Assembly (NCBI RefSeq): GCF_001612635.1
Contig: NZ_BDAV01000021.1
Span: 62,001 to 126,000 of the forward strand
DNA length: 64,000 nucleotides
Direction: 5' to 3'
DNA from: Nocardia africana NBRC 100379
GTDB taxonomy: Bacteria; Actinomycetota; Actinomycetes; Mycobacteriales; Mycobacteriaceae
The first letter of the stretch is position 1. Every line of letters begins with the position of its first letter. The notes below the pieces were generated by a model. That model worked only from the letters and a program-made list of their open reading frames with translations. It was not told where the DNA came from and made no database searches. The position numbers and the translations under genes were made by a program. This document shows positions 45,550-54,316 of the stretch, in pieces.

Positions 45550-46593
45550 TCAGGACAACTGGACCTCGGCCAGCGCGCGGCCGAACAGCTTCTTCCCCGC
45601 GGAGGTGGCGCTCAGCAGAATCGTCGCGACCCGGCGCTCCGGGTCCAGCGACTTGATCCTGGCGGAGAATTCGATCTGCGCCGGCGCACAGCGTTCCACC
45701 GGAACGTATCCCGAGAAGCGCACGCTGTAGCTTTCGATCGCGCCCGGATCCCCGAGCCACGAGGTCAGATACTGCGCACCCAGACCCATGGTGAGCATGC
45801 CGTGCGCGACCACGGTGGGCAGGCCGGCCAGTTCGGCGGCGCGGTCGCTGAAGTGGATGGGGTTGGGGTCGCCCGCCACACCGGCGTAGTTGACCAGATC
45901 GCCGCGGGTGAGCCGCATCGTGGCCGGGGTCAGTTGGTCACCCACCGCGAGATCATCGAAAATCGGCTGGGTCTCGACGGTGACGTCCTTGCGCGATTCG
46001 GCCCGCGAGGGTTCGGGGGTGGCCTCCTCGGCGTCGATCGGGATCAGCACCTCGGGGGTGGTCGCGCCGACCTCCCGGCGATGCATGACCACACCTTCCA
46101 CCAGTCGCACGATATCGGCGTCGACCTCGGCGCCCAGCCGCGCCACGATGGTGGTGATGCCCACCTGGACGACGGTGTCCTCGGCGTCGAGGACGGTGGC
46201 CTTCACGGTGATGAAATCGTTTCCGCGCAGGTGGCGAATCGATTCGATCTCCGCCTCGCTGCGCAGGACGTCGCCGGCCAGGATCGGGCGGTGGATGCGG
46301 AAAACCTGGTCGGTCTGCAGAACCTGGGACAGGTCGTATTCGCTGAGCACGCTGTCGAGCAGGGCTTGCGTGGTCGCCATGCCGAGCACCGAGGCGAAGG
46401 TCGGTGGCGCCACGACGGCATCCCATCCGAGCTTGGCGGCATCGGCCTCGAAGTGGTGGGCGGGGTGATGGTTCTGCACGGCCCGCGCGAATTCGCGGAC
46501 CTTCTCCCTGCCCACCTCGTAGCGGTCCCGAATCCGGTAGTGCCGACCGGCTAGTGCCGTGGATGCCGGCGCGTCGGGTGCCAGCTCCGGCAT
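45550..46593 (-). CDS. Fused (3R)-hydroxyacyl-ACP dehydratase HadA-HadB
   Basis: 347 residues. Two hot-dog halves in one chain. The N-terminal half (~1-165) resembles HadA: EVGREKVREFARAVQNHHPA, WDAVVAPPTFASVLG; it lacks the catalytic Asp-His pair. The C-terminal half (~195-347) resembles HadB with the hydratase 2 motif LVNYAGVAGDPNPIHFSD and VVAHGMLTMGLG. In mycobacteria these are separate subunits HadA and HadB, which form the dehydratase of FAS-II for mycolic acids. Here they are joined by a ~30-residue Glu/Ala/Pro linker. Fusion enforces a 1:1 ratio. Starts with AGGGAGC upstream. Confidence 0.88.
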   Translation of the reverse strand: MPELAPDAPASTALAGRHYRIRDRYEVGREKVREFARAVQNHHPAHHFEADAAKLGWDAVVAPPTFASVLGMATTQALLDSVLSEYDLSQVLQTDQVFRIHRPILAGDVLRSEAEIESIRHLRGNDFITVKATVLDAEDTVVQVGITTIVARLGAEVDADIVRLVEGVVMHRREVGATTPEVLIPIDAEEATPEPSRAESRKDVTVETQPIFDDLAVGDQLTPATMRLTRGDLVNYAGVAGDPNPIHFSDRAAELAGLPTVVAHGMLTMGLGAQYLTSWLGDPGAIESYSVRFSGYVPVERCAPAQIEFSARIKSLDPERRVATILLSATSAGKKLFGRALAEVQLS

Positions 46594-46798
46594 GTCCCTT
46601 GCTCCCTGCTCGATTCTTACTGCGTAAACGACAGCACCGGCCGACCGCTTCGGAACGGATCAGCGGAGGGTCGGCGGCGTGACAATCCGAGCCATGCTAT
46701 CGGCGTACCGGACCGCTGACCAGGTGTCTGTGACGTGCATCGCCGGGAAGCGGCGCGATGTGACACCAAGGTGACGCACGTCATCGACTCCGGCGCGG

Positions 46799-49084
46799 CT
46801 ACTGCGCGGCGCCGGCGGGATCGCACACCTTCCAGCCGCCGTCGGTCTGCTGCAGATCGAAGGTGCGGGAGGTCGAGCGGCTCGGATCGGCATCGGTGTA
46901 GATGTCGACCTGAGCGACGGCCTTGTCCCCGGTGATCTGCACGCCGTCCACACCCGCGACCTTCGGGATCTTCTTCTGATCCACCGCGAGCTTGTGCACG
47001 CCGGCGTACTGATCGGGCGCGATGTTCTGGTAGAAGTCGTGCAGTTTGCCGCACGTCGCGGATTGCAGCTGGCTGAGATTCCCGGACGCGAGCGCATTGG
47101 TGTAGGTGTTGACCGCGCCCTTGACCTTCGCCTCCGGCGAATTGTCGGAACTGCCGGTGGCCAGCGCGACCACCGCCACGATCGCGACGATCACCACCAC
47201 GACCGCCCCGCCGGCCAGCAGCAGCCAGCGCTTACTGCGCGCGGGCTGCCCCGGCGCCCCATCCGGTTCCGCCGCTGGTACCCGCTGCGGCTGTGCCACC
47301 GGGCGCGGGCCGCCCGGCTGGTTCGGTCCACCCGGCCCGTTCGGTTGTGCGGACAGCGTCGGCGCGGTCATCTTGGTATCGGCCGGCGACGGCGCGCCAC
47401 CGGGGCGCGGGCCTTGATCACCTTGCGCGCCAGGGCCTTTCGGTCCCTGGGCGCCGAGCGCTGCGGCTGCTGCGGGCAGCCCGGGCCCACCCGGACGTCC
47501 GGGTGCACCCTGCCCCTGCGGTCCGTGCGGGCCCTGGCCTTGTGCACCCGGAGCATTCGGCCCCTGTCCACCCGGGCCTTGCGCCCCCCGCCCCGGTCCA
47601 CCCGGGCCTTGCGGACCCTGTGTACCCGGACCCTTCGGACCCTGCGAGCCCGGGCCTTGCGGACCGGGGCGTCCGGGTCCCTGCGTACCCGGTCCCTGCG
47701 TACCCGGTCCCTGGGGGCTCTGCCCACCGAGACGTGGGGGATTCTGTCCCCGACCCTGCGTGCCAGGACCCTGCTGCCCTGGCCCCCCGGGCCCTCCCGC
47801 CGGGCCCTGTCCCGGTGTGCCGCCCGCCGGGCCGCGCTGGGAACCGGCGGCGGCCGCGCCGAGCCCCGCGGCACCGGCGGCCGCGGCCGGGCCACCGATG
47901 CGGCCCTTCGGTCCCGGTCCGCCGGCCGCGGGGCCGCCGGGCCCACGCGATCCCGGAGCGCCGGGCGTGCCTTGTCCCTGCTCGCCACCCGGGGCGCCTT
48001 GTGTCCCAGGGCGTTTCGGGCCGCCCTGTCCGGCTCCGGGCGGCGTGGCCCGAAGTTTCTCGGTGGCGGCCGGATCGGGTTTCTGGATCGGCAGGATCGT
48101 CGTGGCATCATCCGACGGGTTCGACACCGCGGGAACATCTTGCGCCGCTGTGTCTTTCGCGTCCGGCGGCGTGGCGCCTCTTCCGGCCTCCGCGCCGCCG
48201 GACTGCCGCGCCGGACCGGACTTCGCGGTCTTCTCGCCGCCCTTTCCGGACGAGACCTTGGGGAGGGCAACGGTTTTCGTTTCGTCGGAGCCGCCGACGG
48301 TCCCGTTCTCCTTCGCGTCGGCGGCACCCTGCGCATTCGAGCCCGGTCCCTTCGAGTCCGGCGCGGCGGCAGGTGCGGAATCGGCGGAGCCCTGAGCGGC
48401 CGCGGCATTCCCGGCGCCGGCGGCCTTCGCACCCTTCACGGCCTGCGCGCCGTCGGCGTCGGGGCCGTTCGTCTTCGCCGGGCCGCTCGCGGCGGCGGAT
48501 CCGGCAGCGCCGCCCGCGGCGTCGGATTCGCCGGAATTCTGGGAGGTGGCAGCCTTGCCGGGAGCCGAGGGCTGCTTGCCGGATTCCTCGCGTCTGGGGA
48601 TGGCGACGGTCTCCGCTTCCCCCGCCGCCCCGCCGCCGGGTGCGGTGCCCTCCTTTTCGGTGGCGCCCTTCTCGGCGCCGGCCGCCGCGGCGGGTTCGCC
48701 GGCCGCCGCGCCACCGCCGCTCGGCTTCGAGCCGGGCGCTCCGGCGGGCGACGCGCCGGAGCCGGTAGCGCCGGAGCCGCCGGACTTGCCGCCCGCACCG
48801 GAGTTCGCCTGTGCCGATGCCCCTTTCGCGCCCGGGGTGCGAATGACCTGGGTTTGCGCCGAGGGTGACGGCATGGGAGCGGTCGGGTCGGCGCCGGGAA
48901 GTTGATCCCGGGAGATGCGCTGGGTGCGGTCCGGGGCGCCGGTGTCCGGTTCGCGACCGGAGGTGGGCCCGCCCTGGGCACCGGATTTCGCCGGTCCGTC
49001 CGGACCCGCACCGGATGCAGCCTGACGCGGGCGGTCGCCGGAGGCGCCCTGGTGCGGCTTCTGGTCGTCGTTCGGGTCGGACAC
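46799..49084 (-). CDS. Large low-complexity membrane protein with collagen-like region (Rv0361-like C-terminus)
   Basis: 761 residues from GTG 49084 (AAGGGG upstream). Residues 1-330: disordered Ala/Gly/Ser/Glu-rich, with motifs AQTQVIRTPG and ETVAIPRREE. Residues ~335-560: Gly-X-Y collagen-like repeats (GPQGPGSQGPKGPGTQGPQG). Then a Pro-rich stretch, a membrane helix at ~630-655 (RWLLLAGGAVVVVIVAIVAV) and a ~110-residue outer domain (GAVNTYTNALASGNLSQLQS, CGKLHDFYQNIAPDQYAGVH, two Cys) of the DUF4878/NTF2-like kind. The last part fits Rv0361 at this position, which is about 275 residues. The long low-complexity N-terminus is in the cytoplasm if the outer domain is outside. Function unknown. 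Confidence 0.8.
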   Translation of the reverse strand: MSDPNDDQKPHQGASGDRPRQAASGAGPDGPAKSGAQGGPTSGREPDTGAPDRTQRISRDQLPGADPTAPMPSPSAQTQVIRTPGAKGASAQANSGAGGKSGGSGATGSGASPAGAPGSKPSGGGAAAGEPAAAAGAEKGATEKEGTAPGGGAAGEAETVAIPRREESGKQPSAPGKAATSQNSGESDAAGGAAGSAAASGPAKTNGPDADGAQAVKGAKAAGAGNAAAAQGSADSAPAAAPDSKGPGSNAQGAADAKENGTVGGSDETKTVALPKVSSGKGGEKTAKSGPARQSGGAEAGRGATPPDAKDTAAQDVPAVSNPSDDATTILPIQKPDPAATEKLRATPPGAGQGGPKRPGTQGAPGGEQGQGTPGAPGSRGPGGPAAGGPGPKGRIGGPAAAAGAAGLGAAAAGSQRGPAGGTPGQGPAGGPGGPGQQGPGTQGRGQNPPRLGGQSPQGPGTQGPGTQGPGRPGPQGPGSQGPKGPGTQGPQGPGGPGRGAQGPGGQGPNAPGAQGQGPHGPQGQGAPGRPGGPGLPAAAAALGAQGPKGPGAQGDQGPRPGGAPSPADTKMTAPTLSAQPNGPGGPNQPGGPRPVAQPQRVPAAEPDGAPGQPARSKRWLLLAGGAVVVVIVAIVAVVALATGSSDNSPEAKVKGAVNTYTNALASGNLSQLQSATCGKLHDFYQNIAPDQYAGVHKLAVDQKKIPKVAGVDGVQITGDKAVAQVDIYTDADPSRSTSRTFDLQQTDGGWKVCDPAGAAQ

Positions 49085-49281
49085 GCGCTACCCCTTGCTC
49101 GATATCGGCTGTCGGTCGTCGACTGTCGGTCTCAGACGGCCAGCCTAATGGGGTCGGGGCGCGTAGGACGCGGCAGACGCGCAACCATATAAGGCCTCGC
49201 CATCAGGAGGGGGCCTCGGCATCGGGACCCACGCACCCGCTGCCCGGCGAGCCGGTGCGGTGGCGGTGCACAATGAAGCCC

Positions 49282-49740
49282 ATGACCTCCTTCGGTGATC
49301 TGCTCGGACCGCAGCCGGTATTGCTTCCCGAAAACACGGAAGCCGAACAGGCTCTGCTGGACAACCAGGACCCGGTCCAGGTCGCCGCCGCGCATCCGAC
49401 GGCCTCCGTGGCCTGGGCGCAGCTGGCCGAGGACGCGCTCGAGCGCGCCGGCGTCGTGGGCGCACCCGAGGGCCGGGCCGAGGTGAGCCTCGATGTGGTG
49501 GCGGCCTACGCCTTCGCCCGCACGGGTTACCACCGCGGCCTGGACCTGTTGCGTCGCAACGGGTGGAAGGGCTTCGGCCCGGTGCCGTGGAGCCACGAGC
49601 CCAACCAGGGCTTCCTCCGTGCGGTCGGCGCCCTCGCCCGCGCCGCCCAGGCCATCGGCGAGAGCGACGAATATGCCCGCTGCCTGGATCTGCTCGAGGA
49701 TTGCGATCCCCGCGCCGCCGCCGAACTCGGATTGGACTGA
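49282..49740 (+). CDS. DUF3151 family protein
   Basis: 152 residues from ATG 49282, chosen because CACAAT (49269-49274) is a -10 box 7 nt before it and overlaps the earlier ATG at 49273. Characteristic DUF3151 sequence: FGDLLGPQPVLLP, VAWAQLAEDAL, AYAFARTGYHRGLDLLRRNG, WKGFGPVPWSHEPNQGFLRA and the terminal AARCLDLLEDC-like SDEYARCLDLLEDCDP. All helical, soluble, actinobacteria-specific. Likely the counterpart of Rv0360c. Function unknown. Confidence 0.85.
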   Translation: MTSFGDLLGPQPVLLPENTEAEQALLDNQDPVQVAAAHPTASVAWAQLAEDALERAGVVGAPEGRAEVSLDVVAAYAFARTGYHRGLDLLRRNGWKGFGPVPWSHEPNQGFLRAVGALARAAQAIGESDEYARCLDLLEDCDPRAAAELGLD

Positions 49741-49811
49741 GACTGGCCGGCACGGAACGGTTCGCGACCACCATCACCGTCGATGCGGTTCGCGACAGCG
49801 GTAAGCAACGC

Positions 49812-50906
49812 ATGCGTAACGGGTGGGTGCGCCTGCGCCGATCCGCGCTTCCGATCTTCCAGTGTGCGGTGGGCGCGGCCCTGTCCTGGTTCGTCGCCCA
49901 CCGGTTGGTGGGGCATCCACAACCCTTCTTCGCGCCGATGGCCGCGGTCATCTCGATCGGGGTCTCGTTCGGTGCGCGGCTGCGCCGATCGGTGGAACTC
50001 GTCGGCGGTGTGGCCGTCGGGATCGGGATCGGCGACTTCTTCATCGGACAGGTCGGAACCGGCGCGTGGCAGATCGCGCTCGTCGTCGGGGTGGCGATGG
50101 CGATCGCGGTATTTCTCGACCGGGGTGCGGTCATCCCGATGCAGGCCGCCAGTTCGGCGGTCCTGGTCGCCACACTGATGCCGCCGCATACCGGCGGGGG
50201 TCTCAATCGCATGGTCGACGCGCTGGTCGGTGGGTTGGTCGGCGTCGTGGTGGTGGCAGCGATTCCGCTGCATCCTGTGCGCCGGGCGCGGCAGCAGGCC
50301 GCCGACATCCTCGCCGTCCTGGGCGCGGCGCTGACCGAATGCGCCGACGGCCTGCACGAGCAGGATGCGGAGAAGGTCCGCGCCGCATTGCATTCCGTGC
50401 GCGGCACGCAACCGCAGATCGACGGTCTGCGCAATGCGGTCGAAGGCGGCCGCGAGGTCAGCCGGATCTCGCCGCTGTACTGGAATTCCCGGCCGCGTCT
50501 CGAGGCGATCCGCGCGGCGGTCGACCCGCTCGACAATGCCGTGCGCAACACCCGAGTGCTGTTGCGGCGCGCCCTGACTCTGGTGCGCGACGACGAAATC
50601 CTCGATCCCCGAATGATCGCCGAGGTCGAAGAGCTGGGGCAGGCGGTGGAAGTGGTGCGCCGCTACATGGTTGCCGAACCCGGCGAACAGCCCGATGCCG
50701 CCGAGGCGACGCGCGTCCTGCGGCGGGTGGCGAAGGGCGCGACCAAGGATCTGGTCGAGGGCGCCGGTCTGTCCTCCCACGTGGTCTTCGCCCAATTGCG
50801 TTCCATCGTGGTCGATCTGATGCAGGTGTGCGGGATCAAACGCCTGTCGGCGATCGCGCTGCTGCCGCCCACCGTGCAGAACCCCTATGTGGCGCCCGAG
50901 GATTGA
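49812..50906 (+). CDS. FUSC-family membrane protein (aromatic acid exporter-like)
   Basis: 364 residues from ATG 49812. Five or six membrane helices in the first 170 residues (FQCAVGAALSWFVAHRLV, FFAPMAAVISIGVSFGARLR, VELVGGVAVGIGIGDFFIG, ALVVGVAMAIAVFL, ALVGGLVGVVVVAAI), then a long cytoplasmic helical domain. The HPQPFFAPMAAVISIG element is the FUSC signature. The family exports aromatic or other small acids, or acts on fusaric acid. Substrate unknown. It lies 71 bp after DUF3151 on the same strand and may be co-transcribed. Confidence 0.8.
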   Translation: MRNGWVRLRRSALPIFQCAVGAALSWFVAHRLVGHPQPFFAPMAAVISIGVSFGARLRRSVELVGGVAVGIGIGDFFIGQVGTGAWQIALVVGVAMAIAVFLDRGAVIPMQAASSAVLVATLMPPHTGGGLNRMVDALVGGLVGVVVVAAIPLHPVRRARQQAADILAVLGAALTECADGLHEQDAEKVRAALHSVRGTQPQIDGLRNAVEGGREVSRISPLYWNSRPRLEAIRAAVDPLDNAVRNTRVLLRRALTLVRDDEILDPRMIAEVEELGQAVEVVRRYMVAEPGEQPDAAEATRVLRRVAKGATKDLVEGAGLSSHVVFAQLRSIVVDLMQVCGIKRLSAIALLPPTVQNPYVAPED

Positions 50907-51293
50907 CCGGACGTGCCGCCACCCGTGGGAAGCCTTGCGCCAGGGTGTGTTCGGTAGCGTCTCCGGGACCCGAGGATTCCCGGGTGTGCGCCCGGGCCGG
51001 TACCAGTAGTCATCGAGCGGTCCGCGAGGTCACCGGGTCCGGCTGCGCACGGCCACCGCCGACGAATCGGGTAGTCGACTACTCGTGTCGCGTACCGGCG
51101 TGGATCGTACGTTTGTCTCGACCGCGTCGACGAGGGGTGGCGCGGTCGGAAAACTTCGCGACGGATGCGACGTGCGGCCGATGGTGTGCGGCCGACCGCG
51201 TAGGGGGCGGGCGCTCCGTCGCGAAGAGGGCCGCCCGGTTCCTGTTCGCCGGCGAATCGAACCGGAATCGGGCGCGCCCGCCGACAGCGCGCG
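50907..51293. other. Intergenic region without a recognisable gene
   Basis: Between two convergent genes. Short frames here have arginine-rich, shadow-like translations. The only structure noticed is a 12-bp palindrome GTAGTCGACTAC at 51071-51082. No tRNA or riboswitch fold is evident. Confidence 0.5.
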
Positions 51294-52067
51294 TCAGGTC
51301 CAGAAGCGGGTCAGATAACTACCGATGGCCGCCCATTCCGACGGCACGCCGGACAGCTCGAACACCCAGTAGACGGCATCGAAGAACACGCGATTGAGCT
51401 CCGGCACCCACAGGATCGCCAGCAACAGCAGCAGTCCGAACGGCTTCACCTGATCCAGCGACCGCCGCGTCTGATAACTCAGCGACGGCTCCACGATCGC
51501 GTAGCCGTCGGTTCCCGGAATCGGCAGCAGATTCAGAATCGTCGCGGTGATCTGCAGGAACGCCAGGAAACTCAGGCCGAACCAGAAGGCGGCGTGGTCG
51601 TGGGTGGAGCCGGCGAAGCGGACGATCACCAGCAGCACCACCGCGCACAACGCGTTGACCGCCGGGCCGGCCGCGCTGATCGCGCGCTGGGTGCGCGTCG
51701 AGAAGTTCCGCGTATTCAGATACACCGCGCCACCGGGCAGTGCGAACCCGCCCAGCGCGATGAAGAAGATCGGCAGCGCGATCGACAGCAGCGGATGGCT
51801 GTACTTCACCGGATTCAGCGTGAGGTAACCGCGCATCTGCACTTCGCGGTCCCCGGCTCGATACGCCGTGTAGGCATGGCCGAATTCGTGCAGGCACACG
51901 CTGAGAATCCAGCCCGCCACCACGAAGACGAACACGCCGGCCTTGGCCCGGGTGGACAGCGGATCGGCATCCCAGGCCAGCGCTCCGCCCAGAGCCGTGA
52001 TCACGACGATCAGCAAGAAGATGGGGCTCGGGCGCACCACCCGCCGAGCCGGGAAGGAATAGGTCAT
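51294..52067 (-). CDS. Site-2 protease family (M50) zinc metalloprotease, Rv0359-like
   Basis: 257 residues from ATG 52067, overlapping the upstream stop by 4 nt. Zinc site HEFGH at 60-64 within a membrane helix (SVCLHEFGHAYTAYRAG) and the third ligand in NLLPIPGTDGYAIVEP; five to six membrane helices. Cleaves substrates inside the membrane. No PDZ domain, and the form is of the short group related to Rv0359. Substrate unknown. The overlap with the upstream gene suggests the two proteins act together. Confidence 0.9.
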   Translation of the reverse strand: MTYSFPARRVVRPSPIFLLIVVITALGGALAWDADPLSTRAKAGVFVFVVAGWILSVCLHEFGHAYTAYRAGDREVQMRGYLTLNPVKYSHPLLSIALPIFFIALGGFALPGGAVYLNTRNFSTRTQRAISAAGPAVNALCAVVLLVIVRFAGSTHDHAAFWFGLSFLAFLQITATILNLLPIPGTDGYAIVEPSLSYQTRRSLDQVKPFGLLLLLAILWVPELNRVFFDAVYWVFELSGVPSEWAAIGSYLTRFWT

Positions 52068-52723
52068 CGCACCAGCAGCCACGGCTCGTGATGACGGTAG
52101 AAACTCGACCGCGGCACCGTGCGATCGGCGGCGATGCCATCGCGAGTCACCGCGGCCCCCGGTGAACCCAGCTGTACGGCGCGCCCGGCCACCCAGCGCT
52201 TCTTACCCCAGCCGCGCTGCACTGTGGCGCGGACGCCCGGCATCTCCAGAGTCGGCGAAACATGCAGCGCCGCAACCTTTCCGGTGAACAACCGGACTTC
52301 GTCGACGTAGGCCTCGCCCTCGAGTTTGCCGCCGTCGCGGCCGGTGACCGTGGCCCGGCCGACCAGGACGGTGCCGGTCTCGTCGCGGATCAGGGGGGTC
52401 GGTTCGGGGCGGCCCTCCAGCGCGCGTTTGGCCGCGTGCGAGCCCGTCCCGGTCTGATACGCCCGGGAACCGTAGGTGCGATCCACCGGCACGTAGCCGA
52501 TTTCGACGGTCAGCCGTTCGGTGCGCAGCAGATGGGTGAGCACCGCGGCCAGACCGGCGTCCTCACCCAGCACGATCAGCCGTGGCTGGTTGTCGGCAGC
52601 CAGGACCGGAAGCAGTTCGTCCAGTTCGGCGGTGTCGGGAATCGCCGTGGTCTGGGTGGTGGGCAGCGACGCGAGCGCGATGGGCACGGGAGCGCCGTTG
52701 CAGCGGAGAACATGAGTACTCAA
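52064..52723 (-). CDS. Conserved actinobacterial protein (Rv0358-like)
   Basis: 219 residues from TTG 52723, selected since AGGAGGG lies about 10 nt upstream and Rv0358 has about 215 residues. The frame is open further upstream but without homology-like character. N-terminal part: VPIALASLPTTQTTAIPDTA, then RLIVLGEDAGLAAVLTHLLR, LTVEIGYVPVDRTYGSRAYQ and a C-terminal beta stretch with LVGRATVTGRDGG and EGEAYVDEVRLFTGKVAALH. The GEDAGLAAVLTHLL and VGYVP pattern recalls the diacylglycerol-kinase catalytic fold, but the resemblance is weak. Coupled to the M50 protease gene. Function unknown. Confidence 0.72.
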   Translation of the reverse strand: MSTHVLRCNGAPVPIALASLPTTQTTAIPDTAELDELLPVLAADNQPRLIVLGEDAGLAAVLTHLLRTERLTVEIGYVPVDRTYGSRAYQTGTGSHAAKRALEGRPEPTPLIRDETGTVLVGRATVTGRDGGKLEGEAYVDEVRLFTGKVAALHVSPTLEMPGVRATVQRGWGKKRWVAGRAVQLGSPGAAVTRDGIAADRTVPRSSFYRHHEPWLLVR

Positions 52724-53022
52724 CTGCCGAACACCCTCCTCGGACCTGCCAACGCCATCGCCCTCGCTGCCTACCGGGCGCACCCCTGCCGGGACGCCTC
52801 CGCAGGCCACTGTAATCGGCTCGGGCGGTCGGCGCGCTCTCCGCTGCGCCACGCGGGGGAGCAGGTGGCCGGCTACGGCACGAATCGGGTCCACTAGACT
52901 GTCCCTCCGGCCACCGCCACTTGGCGCGAGCGACGGGCCTCGGGAGCGCCGTCATCGGGCTCTGCAACGGCAGGTAGCTGCAGCGTCGCCGATGCTGCGT
53001 GTCGAAACCGTAGGAGACTCCC
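52724..53022 (+). promoter_or_regulatory. purA: purA promoter region
   Basis: TAGACT at 52895-52900 is a good -10; transcription would begin near 52907, giving a ~116-nt leader. AGGAG at 53012-53017 precedes the ATG. No clear -35 and no purine-box or riboswitch structure was recognised. Confidence 0.5.
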
Positions 53023-54312
53023 ATGCCGGCAATCGTGCTGATCGGCGCCCAGTGGGGCGACGAGGGTAAGGGCAAAGCTACCGATCTGCTCGGTGGCCGC
53101 GTCCAGTGGGTGGTCCGCTACCAGGGTGGCAACAACGCAGGTCACACCGTGGTCCTGCCGAACGGCGACAATTTCGCACTGCACCTGATCCCGTCCGGCA
53201 TCCTGACGCCGGGCGTCACCAACGTCATCGGCAACGGTGTCGTCATCGATCCGGGTGTGCTGCTCGACGAACTCGCCGGACTGGAACAGCGCTCCGTGGA
53301 CACCTCCCGGCTGCTGCTGTCGGCGGACGCGCATCTGATCATGCCGTACCACGTGGCCATCGATAAGGTCACCGAACGCTTCCTCGGCAACAAGAAGATC
53401 GGCACCACCGGCCGCGGCATCGGCCCCTGCTATCAGGACAAGGTCGCCCGCGTGGGCGTGCGCGTCGCCGATGTGCTGGACGAGAAGATCCTCACCCAGA
53501 AGGTCGAGGCCGCACTGGAATTCAAGAACCAGGTGCTGGTGAAGATCTACAACCGCCGTGCGCTCGACCCGCAGCAGGTGGTCGACGAGGTGCTGAATCA
53601 GGCCGAGGGCTTCAAGCACCGCATCAGCGATACCCGGCTACTGCTCAACCAGGCGCTGGAGAACGGCGAGACCGTCCTGCTGGAGGGTTCGCAGGGCACC
53701 CTGCTCGACGTCGACCACGGCACCTATCCCTATGTGACGTCGTCGAATCCGACCTCCGGCGGCGCCGCGGTGGGCGCGGGCGTCGGGCCCAACAAGATCA
53801 CCACGGTGCTCGGCATCCTGAAGGCCTACACCACGCGTGTCGGCTCCGGCCCGTTCCCGACCGAACTGTTCGACCAGTCCGGCGAATATCTCGCCAAGAC
53901 CGGCGGTGAGGTCGGCGTGACCACCGGCCGCGCCCGCCGCACCGGCTGGTTCGACGCGGTGATCGCGCGCTACGCCACCCGGGTCAACGGCATCACCGAC
54001 TACTTCCTCACCAAACTGGATGTGCTCTCCAGCCTGGACCGCGTGCCGATCTGCGTGGCCTACGAGATCGACGGCGAGCGGGTGGAGCAGATGCCCACCA
54101 CCCAAACCGAATTCCACCACGCCAAGCCCATCTACGAGGAGATGCCGGGCTGGTGGGAGGACATCTCCGGGGCGCGCAGCTTCGACGACCTGCCGGCCAA
54201 CGCCCGCGCCTACGTCGAACGGCTGGAGGAGCTGTCCGGCGCCCGTGTGTCGTGCATCGGTGTCGGCCCCGGCCGCGACGAGACGATCGTGCGTCACGAC
54301 GTCCTGAACTAG
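53023..54312 (+). CDS. purA: Adenylosuccinate synthetase
   Basis: 429 residues. GTP-binding N-terminus QWGDEGKGKATDLLG with G12-K18, catalytic His in RYQGGNNAGHTVV, GTTGRGIGPCYQDK, EGSQGTLLDVDHGTYPYVTS and YEEMPGWWEDI. Converts IMP and aspartate to adenylosuccinate using GTP, the first committed step to AMP. Corresponds to Rv0357c and is the last gene of the syntenic block. Confidence 0.98.
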   Translation: MPAIVLIGAQWGDEGKGKATDLLGGRVQWVVRYQGGNNAGHTVVLPNGDNFALHLIPSGILTPGVTNVIGNGVVIDPGVLLDELAGLEQRSVDTSRLLLSADAHLIMPYHVAIDKVTERFLGNKKIGTTGRGIGPCYQDKVARVGVRVADVLDEKILTQKVEAALEFKNQVLVKIYNRRALDPQQVVDEVLNQAEGFKHRISDTRLLLNQALENGETVLLEGSQGTLLDVDHGTYPYVTSSNPTSGGAAVGAGVGPNKITTVLGILKAYTTRVGSGPFPTELFDQSGEYLAKTGGEVGVTTGRARRTGWFDAVIARYATRVNGITDYFLTKLDVLSSLDRVPICVAYEIDGERVEQMPTTQTEFHHAKPIYEEMPGWWEDISGARSFDDLPANARAYVERLEELSGARVSCIGVGPGRDETIVRHDVLN

Positions 54313-54316
54313 CGAC

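Noticed and set aside
43354..46554. Frame of 1066 codons crossing three genes
   Set aside because: Arg/Gly-rich shadow of the EmbR-like, DUF4185 and HadAB genes, which have clear domains.
51071..51082. GTAGTCGACTAC palindrome in the gap after the FUSC gene
   Set aside because: Lies between convergent genes, short, and resembles no known operator; could be chance.
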